64,000 bases of DNA from Aquarana catesbeiana (GCF_042186555.1 NC_133328.1:615149744-615213743); one strand, 5' to 3'. Positions 10,395 through 21,551 are shown, counted from the stretch's first letter. Translations and numbers: made by a program. The notes: a model not told the origin generated them from the letters alone.

Positions 10395-10511
10395 AACATT
10401 CCCGATTTTCCTTATGGAAAATCCCGATTCGGGACACTCTCCAATCGGGACGAGGGTCCCAAAATCGGGATTGTCCCGGGAAAATCGGGACTGTTGGCAA
10501 CTATGCCAGGG

Positions 10512-10690
10512 GGAGGGGTGGAAGTGAGATGTGAACAGCCTGTGAAAGAGAGCTGATTCTTGCACGCTGTGTAACCCCTATACTCTGCATTGTATGCGGC
10601 ACACTCCTCAACACTGCACTCTGTACACAGAACACTACTGAACTCTGTACGTAGTACACGCCTCAACACTGCACTCTGTACACAGACCGC
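10512..10690. repeat. imperfect ~45-bp repeats
   Basis: CTCAACACTGCACTCTGTAC and ACAGAACACTACTGAACTC words recur two to three times. Probably the interior of the hAT-type element whose end is at 8866. Confidence 0.45.
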
Positions 10691-10692
10691 TA

Positions 10693-10927
10693 CAGGCATA
10701 CCCCACTTTTAAGTACACAATGGAGTTTATTTACTAAAGCTGGAAAGTGCAAAATCAGGCTCACTTCTACATAGAAACCAATGAGCTTCTAACCTCAGCT
10801 TGTTCAAATAAGCTTTGGTAATAAAACTTGGAAATTGATTGGTTTATATGCAGAAGTGAGCCTGATTTTGCACTTTCTAGCTTTAGTAAATAAACCCCAT
10901 TGCGTACTTAAAAGTGGGGTATGCCTG
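10693..10927. mobile_element. Tigger/pogo-like palindromic MITE
   Basis: Ends CAGGCATACCCCACTTTTAA / TTAAAAGTGGGGTATGCCTG are near-perfect inverted repeats flanked by TA (10691-10692, 10928-10929). CAGGCATACC resembles pogo/Tigger termini. Inside the outer arms sits a second palindrome related to the MITE at 6931-7110, so almost the whole 235 bp can fold back. Confidence 0.85.
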
Positions 10928-10929
10928 TA

Positions 10930-11380
10930 TTTTATTTCAATCCAGACCTTTCCCCTGCAGTACTTCTTTGAGGCCACTAGATATCATCGGCCTGATGGCC
11001 AACTTCATTTATCCCACTTTCTCTGAGCCCAAACTGTTCTGGACCCTCACCACCCTGTGACTGGACAGTGAAAAGAAAATCAGCACAGTGATGAGATCAT
11101 CTCTCTGTCACCCTTTTAGCACTGAATTAATTTGTGTTTATTATATCTGCCTAACGTTCAGTTTTTTCAAAGGAACCTGAGTATTTGATGAGTTTCAGAC
11201 AGAACAGACAGCAAGGAGAAATTCGGCTAATGGTGCAGTGGTGAGAATGAGTTTTAAATTCTACAGCTTTCACTAAAAGTGGTGAACCTGTCATGAAGGT
11301 CCTTGTTTAGTTTATATCTCCCAGTTATGCTCTTACATTGTTCCTTGTCACCTGGGCTTCCGAAGGAGATGTAATGTAAT
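10930..11380. other. no gene recognised
   Basis: The segment around 11055-11120 (GGACAGTGAAAAGAAAATCA, GATGAGATCATCTCTCTGTC) has a diverged sister at 37885-37945. Otherwise featureless. Confidence 0.4.
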
Positions 11381-13010
11381 GGTAGCCACGTGCTGTGCTG
11401 CATGTCCTCCATGTATACAGATCACCATGTGGTGGGGAAGCACGTGCACTCTCTAACCCATTCCTGTCTGGACAAAGGATGCTTCCCATCCAGTCCTCCA
11501 AGTGCTCCATCCAATATCTGTAATGTAGTGGTAGTCGTGTGCTGTGTTGTATGTCCTTCACATGTACAGCTAATCACGTGGTGGGGGAGCATGTGCACTC
11601 TTTAACCCATTCCATCCCAAAAAAAGGATGCTTCCCAAGATCCATCTGGAAGCTATCAGCACGGGACCCCCCAGGGTATTCACTGGTTTTTGCCAACCTG
11701 AGAGAACTTGCCAAACCAATCCCCCCCAAGTGCTTCATCTAATACCTGTAATGTAGTGGTAGCCATGTGCTGTGTTACATGTCCTCCACGTGTACAGCTC
11801 CCCATGCTCCCCATGTGGTTGGGGAGCATGTGCACTCTTTACTGATTCCTGCCTGGACAAAGGATGCTTCCCAAGACCCCCCAGGGTGCTATCAGCACGG
11901 GACCCCAAAGGGTACCAACTTGGTCCTGCCATTCTATAAGGACACCCTGAGAGAATTGGCCTAATCAGCCCCCCAAGTGCTCCATCCAATATCTATAATG
12001 AAGTGGTAGCCGTGTTGTGTGGCATGTCCTCCCACCATGTGGTGGGGGAGCATGTGCATTCTCTAACCCATTCCTGACTAGACAAAGGATGCGTCCCAAG
12101 ACCCGCCAGGATGCTGTCAGCAGGGGACCCCCAAGAATACAAATTGAGTCCTGCCATTCTATAAAGACACCCTAAGAGAAGTGGCCTAACCAGCCCCCTA
12201 AGTGCTCCATCCAATACCTATAATGTAACGATAGTCATGTGCTGTGTTGCATGTCCTCTACATGTATAGCTAACCATGTGGTGGTGGAGCATGTGCACTT
12301 CTTAACCCATTTCAGACCAGAAAAAGGATGCTTCCCAAGACCCACCTGGGTGCTATCGGCACAGGACCCCCCAGGGTACCCACTAGGTCCTGCCATTCTG
12401 TGAGGACATCCTGAGAGAACTGGCCCTAACCAGTCCCCCCAAAGTGCTTCATCCAATACCTGCAAAGTACCAGGGTACCAATTGGGTCCTGCCATTCTAT
12501 AAGGACACCCTGAGAGAATTGGCCTCACCAGCCCCCCCCCCCCCAGTGCTCCATCCAAAACCTGCAAAATACCAGTAGCCGTGTGCTGTGTTGAATGTCT
12601 TCCACATCTACAGCTAACCATGTGGCGGGGGAGTACGTGCACTCTTTAACCCATTCCAGCCCAGACAAAGGATGCTTCCCAAGACCCACCAGGGTGCTAT
12701 TGGCACAGGACCCTGCAGGGTACCCACTGGTTCCTGCCATTCTATGAGGATACCCTGAGAAAATTGGCCTCACCAGCCCCCTGACATGCTCCATCCAATA
12801 CCTGTAATGCAGCAGTAGCCATGTGCAGTGGTGCATGTTCTTCATGTGTACTGCTTACTGTGTGTGAACGTGCACTCTTTAACCCATTCCTGCCTGGACA
12901 AAGGATTCTTCCCTAGACCCCCCAGGGTACTCAGTGAGTCCTGTCATTCTATGAGGACACCCTGGTAGACCCAGCCCAACTAGCACCCCCAAATGGTCCA
13001 TCCACTTTAC
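11380..13010. repeat. ~225-240-bp satellite-like array, about 7 copies
   Basis: Recurring blocks: CCATCCAATACCTGTAATG, TGTGCTGTGTTGCATGTCCT, GAGCATGTGCACTCTTTAAC, GACAAAGGATGCTTCCCAAG and TGCCATTCTATAAGGACACC. Landmark positions 11591, 11828, 12052, 12291, 12635 and 12868 give mostly 224-239-bp spacing; one unit is enlarged and the first is partial. Divergence between copies is considerable, so the array is old. Confidence 0.85.
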
Positions 13011-13710
13011 AGCAATGGACCCCAATAGCAGATTTAGGCAGCATTATCCATTTCCAAAGGACATTCCCATCTTGAGGTTAGGAGAATGAAGAATCCAACA
13101 TTGAAAACCTTTTAACCATTTAATGAACGCAGATAATTACACATTTACATCCTTCAGTCCAGTGGTAATGGCATATTCCTAAAACAGTAGAGAGAACGTA
13201 GTTGAGAGGAGATCCGAGCCAAGGAGCCCATACCATTTAAGGGTCCATTATCCCATGGAAAAAGAGGCAATTAGTCATCCCCCCCCCCAAGGGGAAGTTA
13301 AAACAGGTAGAGCCTTACAATGTGGCTGCCCTACACGGGAGAAATGTAGAAAAGAAGTCCCTGACTCTTTTCTAAAAATGCAACACATGGTTTGCATGAG
13401 TTTGCAGATGCGTGGGGGTGCCATTAACAATTAATGGCACGGCCGCACGTCTACTAAATGGCAGTGCATATCTGTGCTTGTTGCAAAAGCCTGCGATTTT
13501 ACGCATGTTCCTGTAATGCAGTTGTGTGAACCTAGCCTGAGTCCTACATCCTAAGATGCCCCACACTGACATGGGCAAGGCTGGCACTTCCTAGAATTAC
13601 ATCCCACTACTTCTCTGTGGGCCTCTAGTGGCTATCTTGGAGACTACACTGCCTACACGGAGTCCTGCAACCTCCTCTCATAGCTAACTATGGGCACACC
13701 GCGTGGTCAA
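13011..13710. other. no gene recognised
   Basis: No tandem structure or coding motif found. Confidence 0.4.
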
Positions 13711-13960
13711 ACTGGGGAACTACATCGGGCACATCCATGCCCTTACTTTACAAGAGGCTTTTTCAACACACATTACTCAGGCATGGTGTACCTTTGTCAA
13801 AGTAAAAGATCCATAAGCCGCACATCACAAAGCAGACCCATATGCACAAAGTGAGACGAATGGCAGCCTCAGCCCAGACTCCAGCCAGGCCATGCTCCAA
13901 CGCATTTCGCTACATCACTGGAGCCCAATCATGGGAACCTTTGTCACCATCAGAAAACCA
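13711..13960 (-). mobile_element. possible Penelope-like element tail
   Basis: On the minus strand it reads CTCCAGTGATGTAGCGAAATG then CGTTGGAGCATGG, resembling the CTGANGA...GAAA-containing ends of amphibian Penelope-like elements. Degenerate; assignment is by resemblance only. Confidence 0.3.
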
Positions 13961-13969
13961 GTCCTAAGA

Positions 13970-14475
13970 AATGCCATGCGGCCATCATTTGATTGCATGT
14001 AGACGGGAAGTGGCTCCAAAAGAGGCTGTAGGGGATCACTGTCACTGAGCTGCAATTACAGGATGAAGAGAGGTATAAACAAGTATTTTATTAAACAAAT
14101 GGCAGTTCTTTATGATTCACAATGTCATTCAGTTAGGGGTGTCATCTACTTATAAATGAAAAACATTGAATAACGCAGTTTGGGTTGCTTGGAAATGTTG
14201 CAGTATCTACAAATGTTCAGCAGGTCATTATTATACATTTCATTGTTACTGACAGAAGATCTTTTCATATACTGTCAAAACTACACAGCGGGACTTCTGA
14301 TACATCTGACACTGTCGCCTCTCCCTTTTTTGCATACTACCGCCACCGGCACTGTTTGCACAGTGACAGCAGAACCAAAGGGTCAGTCCTCCAACATAAT
14401 ACCCAAAATATCTTTTGAATATATTAATGAAGAAAAAAAAAATGTTAATTTGCGATGACAGGTGCACTTTAAACA
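13970..14475. repeat. dispersed repeat, sister of 4757-4810 and 5510-5688
   Basis: Shares TCCTAAGAAATGCCATGCGGCC, the GATGAAGAGAGGTATAAAC block and a following TTTTATTAAAC with the 5-kb region. It ends near CAGGTGCACTTTAAA. No gene is supported by the open frames at 14180-14458. Confidence 0.5.
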
Positions 14476-14805
14476 GCGGAGATGAAGAAGGCTAAGGTCT
14501 TCTTGGTTGTCAGTGACGGCCAGACAAAGTGGGGACTGCCCGAGGCTCTCTGGAATACCACCAGCAGAAAGAGATAAGAGGAAGAGAATGTTTTATCACC
14601 TGCAGGGATAAATAGAAAAGAAATAAAGAAAGACCAATGTCATGTAGAAGTCAGCCGTGAACTGCAGGCAGAAATGGCAGCCGCTCTTCCCAGCAGACTG
14701 TGAAGTAATGATTTTATTATGTTTTTTTTTCTACAACAGAACCATTCCAGCTGAACTCCAGGTATGACTTTTTATGTACACTTACATTGGTCCCGCTTGG
14801 ACCAC
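14476..14805. other. no gene recognised; low-copy
   Basis: Purine-rich low-copy sequence without a recognisable domain. Confidence 0.4.
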
Positions 14806-14809
14806 TTAA

Positions 14810-15392
14810 AGGATAACTCCACTTTCATGGGGGGAAAAAAAACAAATAAAGAAAAAATAATATAGCATTTACAATTGCGACACAAGTCATATTGTGATTG
14901 AATCTTATTAATAATGACCTTTCCTTTTCAATCTGCAGCAGCTGCAATTTTCTGAAAATGCAATATGGCTACCTGGAGGTGTTCTGTACACAGAATGTAT
15001 ACAGAACATCCCCCAGAAACATCATTTTCTGCTTGTGTGATTGGCTCACTGATTTTCCCAGAAGTCTGCACTAAGATACAAGTCAGATTTCAGGCATCCC
15101 CTGGAACTAAAATTAATTTTTGGTGAGATACTCCCAATAGGAAATCACGTCTAAAGGAATGCAGACCCAGCCACTTTCCTCATTAGTGTCCTGCAGGTGC
15201 AGCAGCTGATTGATAATTATGAAACCACTCCCATTAGACTCACTTTCCCACATGAGCACAGAGAAACACACAGGGATTTCTTTAGTATATCAAAAGGTAG
15301 GAATCTGCAACAAAGTTTGTATAAAATCCCTGCAATGTACATAGGTCACCCAGAGGGGAATGTTTTTTTCTCAACAATAGTGGAGTTATGCT
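14810..15392. mobile_element. 583-bp TTAA-flanked MITE
   Basis: TTAA on both sides (14806-14809, 15393-15396). The inverted ends AAAGGATAACTCCACT and AAAGCATAACTCCACT differ at one base of 16. TTAA target choice suggests mobilisation by a piggyBac-type transposase. No coding capacity. Confidence 0.8.
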
Positions 15393-15403
15393 TTAAAGCG
15401 ACA

Positions 15404-15650
15404 TTAAAGTGTCGGTAAACCTACAACATAAAAACCTATCAATAAATGGTGTATTACACGCAGATCATACTCACTCATTCTCTATGAGATTAATTTTCTG
15501 TATTGTGCAAAAAAAATTGGTTGATCCTGCTGCTCTCTATCTCCCCTTTCTGTCCATGTCCCCAATTCAGCTAGGGATTTTGCAGAATAGTGTTGGAACC
15601 CGCCCCCTGTGGTCGGTCAGCCAGCCCCACACTTACCCCATCTAGCAGCG
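15404..15650. mobile_element. TTAA-type element, left part
   Basis: TTAAAGTGTCGGTAAACCTA and later TTGTGCAAAAAAAATTGGTT and GATCCTGCTGCTCTCTATC match the element at 4898-5260. The right end is lost into the next repeat. Confidence 0.55.
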
Positions 15651-15654
15651 CTCC

Positions 15655-15925
15655 TATGGGTGGCGGGCAGGGGTTTCCATCGCATCTCCTCCTCGTCTGC
15701 ATAACGGCGGCTTCCGCCGTGCGTCTCCTCCTCCTACAGTAGGTGTCCAATAGGATCGCCTGTCCTTTCAGCCAGTCGGGTAACTGGTCTCATGACCTGC
15801 TTCCCGATTGGCCGGGAGGAGAATCAGTGTGATAATAGTGAATATTCATTTGCTATTGTCACACAACTGGGTGGACTCAGGGCGCAGTGCTCTGCACCCC
15901 AAGCCCACCCTTTTTTTGAAGCCTA
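15655..15925 (-). mobile_element. fragment of the GGCGGCCCAT hAT family
   Basis: Contains GATTGGCCGGGAGGAG, GTGAATATTCATTTGCTATT, CCCAAGCCCACCC and TTTTTTGAAGCCTATT, matching the interiors of 25439-25990 and 51408-52416. Both ends are missing. Confidence 0.55.
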
Positions 15926-16200
15926 TTTTCCACATTTTGTCATTTTACAACCAAAAACGTAAATGTATTTTATTGGGTTCTTATGTGATAGATCAACAAG
16001 AAGTGGCACATAATTGTGAAGTGGAAGGAAAATGATAAATGGTTTTCAACATTTTTTACAAATACAGTGCCTTGAAAAAGTATTCATACCCATTGGAATT
16101 TTCCACATTTTGTCATGTTACAACCAAAAACGTAAATGTATTTTATTTGGGATTTTATGTGATTGCCCTGTATTTGACTCCATCCATCTTCCCATCAACT
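15926..16200. mobile_element. two Tc1 terminal repeats in direct order
   Basis: TCCACATTTTGTCATTTTAC at 15927 and again TCCACATTTTGTCATGTTAC at about 16103, each followed by AACCAAAAACGTAAATGTAT. The second copy has its start, CAGTGCCTTGAAAAAGTATT, at 16066. They match the ends of the Tc1 element at 40603-43605, so this is a rearranged Tc1 remnant. Confidence 0.7.
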
Positions 16201-16209
16201 CTGACCACA

Positions 16210-16761
16210 CCGTAAAAAATATTGTGCTGGGTCTACTCAAAAAAATTGAGGCAACTATTTGTATCAGCTTTATAAGTACTGTCAACGAAACTTATTTTTG
16301 TCTGACCCATTAGACTTTTCATGTTTTCAACTTAGTTGTTTTAAGTAAAGCCAACTCATTTTTTTTCAATTAATAGACCATAGTGTTTTAAGTTAAGAAT
16401 ACATACCTTAACTTGTCTGGAACTATATTTTTAAGTAAAGCCAAGTAAATTTTTCCAGTTTATAGAACACAGGTTTAAGTAAAGCCAAGTCAATTTTTCC
16501 AGTTTATAGACCATAGGTTTAAGTAAAGCCAACTCAATTTTTACCAGTTTATAGACCATAGGTTCAAGTAAAGCCAACTCCATTTTTCCAGTTTATAGAC
16601 CATAGGTTCAAGTAAAGCCAACTCCATTTTTCCAGTTTATAGACCATAGGTTCAAGTAAAGCCAACTACATTTTTCTAGTTTATAGACCATAGGTTCAAG
16701 TAAAGCCACCTCAATTTCTCCACTTTCTAGAAAAGTTTAAGTTAGGAACACATACATTCAC
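16210..16761. repeat. 44-bp tandem array in an AT-rich element
   Basis: CCAGTTTATAGACCATAGG followed by TTCAAGTAAAGCCAACTCC; starts at 16561, 16605, 16649 and 16693 give 44 bp, about 6 copies at 16435-16735. The flanks with TTAAGTT words on both sides of the SINE suggest one host element for array and SINE. Confidence 0.85.
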
Positions 16762-17107
16762 TTATTTAATTCAAGTACCTATATAGCACTGTCATGTCCC
16801 TGGTAGCCCATGTCCCCAACAGTTAGAACACACCCAGGGAACACACGCTTACATATACATTGTACATTCACATCAGTCCCTGCCCTCAATGAGTTTTCAA
16901 TCTAAAATCCCTAACTCACATTCATACATACACATATTAGGGTCAATTTACACAGGAGCCAATTACCCTACCAGCATGTCTTTGGAGTGTGGGAGGAAAC
17001 CTAGGCAGGCACAGGGTAGAGCATGCAAACAGCAGTCAGGTAGTGTCGTGGTCGGGATTCGGACCAGCGACCCTTTTGCTCTAACCACTACACCACTGTG
17101 CTGCCCT
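16762..17107 (-). mobile_element. V-type tRNA-derived SINE (reversed)
   Basis: On the minus strand, a tRNA-like head with box A-like TGGTGTAGTGGTTAGAGC and box B-like GGTCCGAATCCC is followed by the central core GACATGCTGGTAGGGTAATTG, a GTAGGGACTGATGTGAATG-type region and a tail ending in TATATAGGTACTTGAATT. Head, core and tail order is that of V-SINEs. About 60 bp near 16805-16850 look like an extra insert, related to 27915-27965. Confidence 0.75.
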
Positions 17108-17929
17108 ATTACTTAGTTACTTAGTTTTAAGTGATATTAACTTGTAACTTACTCAATTTTTTTAAGTTGGAAAAACTTATCTTCCCAATGTATTGAAGGT
17201 TTTTATTATATCAAAATAAAACAATAATATGTTTTTTTTAAAAAGAATAGTCTCATGAAACAGGCTTTCAAAACAAATGTACATTTATTATTTATAAAAT
17301 GTTACAAATGTAATATTATTACAGCAGCATCAAATGTAAATGTAAACAATTAAAAAAAAAAAAAGAATAAAAATGCCTCTTTCTCAGCTAACAAATCAAA
17401 CTGAAACTCATGTATATACAGTATATCTGTAAAGAACATAGAATACAGAATGTATTAACTCTTTTTTTTAAGTCTTTTAGGAAAGTCTTTTATTGCTCTG
17501 GTCACAGTGTTTAAAAAATGTAATAAAAAAATAAACAAAATTGAAAAAACATTATTATTTTTTTTCCCCATACTTTTACCAGGCAGTGCCCCTGATCACC
17601 ACCACACCAGTTATATGACGACACTGTACTGCACTGGTGAGAGTATGTAAAAGAAAATTATGCCATTTTTTCCCCCTAATTTTCCAAAAACTTATGACAA
17701 AAAAACTCAACTTAAAAAAAATTGCAATGCCTTTTACTAAATACATTGGATTGTCTATTTTACGAAAAGGATCATTTTGGGGTATTTCTACTGTCCTGAT
17801 TTTTTCGGGCCTAAAGAAATTAGATTGGCTGTCAGTACATCAGGATTGATCAATTTTCAGATATTGTATATACCATAGTTTGTGGGTTATTTTCACCAAA
17901 TTAATGTAGCAGTATACACTTTGGCCTAA
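17108..17929. other. AT-rich, no gene recognised
   Basis: Includes the right flank of the host element (TTAAGTTGGAAAAACTTATC) and poly(A)/(T) runs. The open frame at 17637-17849 has no recognisable domain. Confidence 0.4.
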
Positions 17930-18192
17930 ATTTATGAAGATTAATTATTTATTTGCAAAATTTGTTTTTTTTAAACTTTTTCAGTCTTTGTTTTTTTAGC
18001 AAAAAATAAAAAAAACCCAGTGGTGATTAAATACCACCGAAAGAGAACTCTAGTTGTGTGAACCTAATGATAAAAATGTAGTTTGGGTACAGTGTTGCAT
18101 TACCACGCAATTGTCATTCAAAATGCGGCAGCGTTGAAAGCTGAAAATTGGCCTGGGCAGGAAGTGGGTAAACGTGCCCGGTATTGAGGTGG
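17930..18192 (-). mobile_element. TTAA-type element, terminal part
   Basis: Ends at TTAA (18193-18196). On the minus strand it reads CCACCTCAATACCGGGC, GTTTACCCACTTCC, then TTTCAGCTTTCAACGC and TTTCGGTGGTATTTAATCAC, the family seen at 18873 and 54031. The inner end is lost. Confidence 0.6.
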
Positions 18193-18196
18193 TTAA

Positions 18197-18640
18197 GGGG
18201 AAAAAAAATCATATAAAACACCAATTAAAACATTTTTAAAACCAAAAATTGATTAAGCTTTATGTTACTTTCCTTTTTTTATGCAATTCAATGTTAAAGT
18301 AACGCTGTGTCGAGAATTCCTCTTTATCTACAGCCCAAATATACATATCCTGTTAGTCAGCCATGTCGCTAACCTCTCCTGTTTGTCTTTGTCATCCATC
18401 CTGTTATTTTCCGCTGGTCATTCTGTTTCTTAGACACACATTCATTCTCCATCAGTGACACGCAGAGGTTACAGAATGTGTTCTCAGTGTCACGGCCCCC
18501 GCTGCAGGCAAAGAGCTCTGACCTTAAAGTGTCACTCCATGAAAAAAAAAAAAAGCAGCCTTCGCTCATGAAATGATCTTCCTCTCATCTGCTTCCTCCC
18601 GTGCCTCTCTCCTACACAATCACAAATAGTTTGTATATGT
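18197..18640. other. no gene recognised
   Basis: Between two TTAA-type elements; includes TTAAAG motifs at about 18293 and 18532 that may mark another degraded TTAA element. Confidence 0.35.
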
Positions 18641-18868
18641 TTTTAAAAAGAAATAAAGTTTTTGTTCAATAGTGGTGTGGCTCTCCAATTCAGAGAGCTC
18701 TCTCAGCCAATGAGGGGGGAGAGTCCTGGACAGGTGAGGCTCTCGTGCACATTGCTGGGTCGAGATGGGGCTCAGATAAGTGTTAGGGGGGGCTGCTGCA
18801 CAACCAAGGTTTTTACCTTCATGAATAGAATATATAAAGGTAAGAAACCCAGAGCCTTTGGAGCCACT
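18640..18868. mobile_element. family X TTAA element, right part
   Basis: GGGGGGCTGCTGCACAACCA and GAGCCTTTGGAGCCACTTTAA match the right end of the copies at 20165-20632 and 20633-21979. It ends at the TTAA where the next element begins. Confidence 0.6.
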
Positions 18869-18872
18869 TTAA

Positions 18873-20011
18873 CCGCTTTGATCCCGCACACTTTCACCCT
18901 CTTCCTGCCCAGGCAAATTTTCAGCTTTCGGCACTGTCACGCTTTAAATGACAATTGTGCAGTCATGCAACACTGTACCCACATGACAGTTTTATCATTT
19001 TTTTTTAGACAGATAGAGCTTTCTTTTGATAGTATTTAATCACCACTGGATTTTTTTATTTTTTGCTGTAAAAAACTAATAAAAGCTGAACATTTTGAAA
19101 AAATAAAAGCTTTTCTTAGTTTCTGTTAGAAAATATTGTAAATAAGTAATTTTTCTCCTTCGCAGATGAGGCTGCACTGGTGGGCACTGATAGGCTGCAC
19201 TGATGAGGCAGCACTGATGGGCACTGATGAGGAGGCACTAATATGCAGCACTGATGGGCACTGATAGGTGGCACTGATGGGCACTAATAGGCAGCACTGA
19301 TGGGCACTGATAGGTGGCACTGATGGGCACTGATAGGCAACACCGATGGGCACTGATAGGCAGCACTGATGGGCACTGATAGGCGGCACCGATGGGCACT
19401 GATAGGTGGCACTGATGGGAACTGATAGGCAGCACTGATGGGCACTGATAGGCAGCACTGATGGGCACTGATAGGTGGCACTGATGGGCACTGATTTGCA
19501 GCACTGGTGGGCACTGATAGGTGGTACTGATGGGCACTGATAGGCAGCACTGATTGGCGACACTCATAGGCACTGAAGGGCGCCACTGATGAGCAGGCAC
19601 TGATGGGCACTGAAAGGCAGCACTGATGGGGACTGATAGGCGGCACTGATGGGCACTGATTGGCATCAGTGATGGGCACTGTTGGGGCTGCACTGATAAT
19701 TAGGGCACTGATTGTGTGTACAGGTCTCCCCTTTGAGGAAATGAGGCTGATCATCTCTCCTCTCCTAACACTCTGTCAGCGTGAAGAGAGGAAATCCGAT
19801 AACTGGCATTTCCTTGTTTACATGTGATCAGCTGTGATTGGACACAGCTGATCACATGGGTAAAGAGCTGCGTCATCGGCTCTTTACTAAGACCGGGGAT
19901 GCGCCGGGCGCGCAATCGCTGCAAGAGTGGGCGTTCTCCTATATGACGTTCTCCCAGAACAAGAGAGCACCCCACCCGCCGTCATTTGTCTGTAGGGCGG
20001 GCAGGAGGTGG
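18873..20011 (+). mobile_element. 1.1-kb piggyBac-like TTAA element with minisatellite
   Basis: TTAA at 18869-18872 and 20012-20015. The left end is CCGCTTTGATCCCGC and the right end GGGCGGGCAGGAGGTGG. Order inside: AT-rich conserved block (TTTCTTTTGATAGTATTTAAT), 24-bp minisatellite (19160-19700), then a GC-rich block with CAGCTGTGATTGGACACAGC and TCATCGGCTCTTTACTAAG. The same order is found at 54031-55029. Non-coding and non-autonomous. Confidence 0.8.
19160..19700. repeat. 24-bp minisatellite (GCACTGATGGGCACTGATAG)
   Basis: Two related 12-mers, GCACTGATGGGC and ACTGATAGGCGG, alternate for about 22 units. Because 24 is a multiple of three, the minus strand stays open in several frames for over 145 codons; these are not genes. 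Confidence 0.95.
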
Positions 20012-20015
20012 TTAA

Positions 20016-20164
20016 TGTCTAAGCCCTCATTTACATTGGAGCGACTTGTCATGAGATTGGACAGGTCAAATCACATGAAGAGTCACGTTCTAATTGCCGG
20101 CAATCGCACTGTTCAAAGCAATTAATATGTTGAGGGGGAGGAAGGAAGCAGGGAAGGCAAAATT
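20016..20164. other. no gene recognised
   Basis: Short interval between TTAA elements with no recognisable feature. Confidence 0.4.
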
Positions 20165-20628
20165 TAACAGAATAAAGTGATTATAAAGTCTCGTTTTTAT
20201 TTTTAGTTAAAAATAACAAACGCGTTATACTTACCTCCTCTGTGCAGTTGGTCTTGCACAGAGCAGTCCCGATTCTCCTCTTCTCGAGTCCCTCTTCGGT
20301 GCTCCTGGCCCCTCCCTCCTGTTGAGTGTCCCCACAGCAAGCAGCTTACTATGGGGACACCTGAGCCGAGCCTCTGCTCTGTGTGTCTATTCAGACACAG
20401 CCCAGCCCCACCCCCTTTCTCTCCTCATTAGCTCACTGACTTTGATTGACAGCAGTGGGAGCCAATGACGCTGTGCTGCTGACCGGGCAGCAGAGACAAT
20501 CCTGCAACATGGCTGGATCTAGATGGACCTCAGGAAAGCATGAGGGGGGCTGCTGCACACAGAAGGCTTTTTATCTTAATGCATAGAATGCATTAAGATA
20601 AAAAAAAACTTCTGCCTTTACAGCCACT
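20165..20628 (+). mobile_element. family X TTAA element, copy 1
   Basis: Runs from AAAGTCTCGTTTTTATTTTT through CGTTATACTTACCTCCTCTG to a right end of CTTCTGCCTTTACAGCCACT before TTAA (20629-20632). Near the right end is a small palindrome with a TTAA in each arm (20576-20596), intact in this copy. Confidence 0.65.
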
Positions 20629-21056
20629 TTAAAGTTCAACATTAAAGGCAGGATTAAAAAAAAAAAAAACAACGCAAACATATTATACTTACCTGCTCTG
20701 TTTGCACAGAGCAGCTCCAATCCTCTTCTTTTTGGACCCCCCACTGTCAGTCCTGGCTCCTCCCCCCTGCCTAATGCCCCTAATAGCAAGCCTCTCGCTA
20801 TAGAGTTACTGGAGCAGGCTCACTCCTGAGACACGCAGCACAGCTCGCCCCCACCTCTCCGCTCTCTCATCATTGGGTCACTGGCTGTAATTGACAGCAG
20901 CAGGAGCCAGTGGCTTCTGCTGCTGCGTAAGCCAATGAGGAGACATAGACCTGGGGGAGCCGCTGCTCTCATGCACATCGTTGGATCCAGTTGGGGCTCA
21001 GGTAAGCAAAAAGGGGGGCGGGGGGGAGCTGCATCCAGAATTTTTCTTTACCTTAA

Positions 21057-21530
21057 AGGAGAAGTCCAGCCTGAGCTTGTTTGGCTGGGCATTTCCTATG
21101 GGTCACAGGAGTTCCATTCATTTTGCACTCCTGTTACCCATTTTCAGCAGAGAGGGGTCTGAAGTCCTCTCTCTGCAGACGTCACCAATATCAGTCCAGG
21201 CACCGCGTCATCCCGACTTCGGAAGTCTGGATCTGCCAGGTGCCTGGACTGATGGTAGTCTCAGCCTCTCAGCAAGCCACTGAGACATCCGCTCCCCGCC
21301 CTCTCCACAGCTCAACGCTCCAATGAGCATAGAGGAGCGGAGCAGGAGAGCTGCTGATTGACAGTCAGCAGCTCTCCTCTCGGGGGAGCTGAGAGAACCG
21401 AGCCATCGGTGGTGTTCGATGGCTCAGTTCTCAGTGCAGAGACGCCGGGGGACAGATGCAGCATCGGGCCGATGCTGCATCCACCTAGTAAAGTATGATT
21501 ATGGGAAAAAGCAAAACCCATACTTCTCCT
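21057..21530 (+). mobile_element. 474-bp TTAA element (AGGAGAAGTCC family)
   Basis: TTAA at 21053-21056 and 21531-21534. Ends AGGAGAAGTCCAGCC and GGTTTTGCTTTTTCCC-type sequence closing with TACTTCTCCT. Inside: TTGGCTGGGCATTTCCTATG, TGTCACCAATATCAGTCCAG and CTGCTGATTGACAGTCAGCA. The same family, reversed, is the host at 51000-52470. Confidence 0.8.
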
Positions 21531-21551
21531 TTAATACATACAATGCATTAA

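Larger units (their letters stand above)
8930..10505. mobile_element. 1.6-kb non-autonomous element with internal minisatellite
   Basis: Inverted ends CATAGTTGCCAACA / TGTTGGCAACTATG, flanked by the direct repeat CCAGGG (8924-8929 and 10506-10511). The interior holds GGGCGTGGCTTACGCGGAAA repeats, a CAGCCCCCCCTCAGTTAGTG minisatellite, a GC-rich block (10070-10330) and a long poly(A). The last 100 bp carry repeated AATCGGGA words. The ends resemble CATAGCTCCCAACTGTCCC of the family at 27546, 36722 and 62967. No transposase frame is seen. Confidence 0.75.

Noticed and set aside
9414..10534. Long proline-rich and lysine-rich open frames
   Set aside because: They cover a C-rich minisatellite, a GC-rich block and a poly(A) tract inside one transposon. 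No conserved domain.
19126..19754. Three overlapping minus-strand open frames of 145-156 codons
   Set aside because: They arise because the minisatellite unit is 24 bp (a multiple of three) and lacks stops. They are repetitive ISAHQCC-type translations with no domain.
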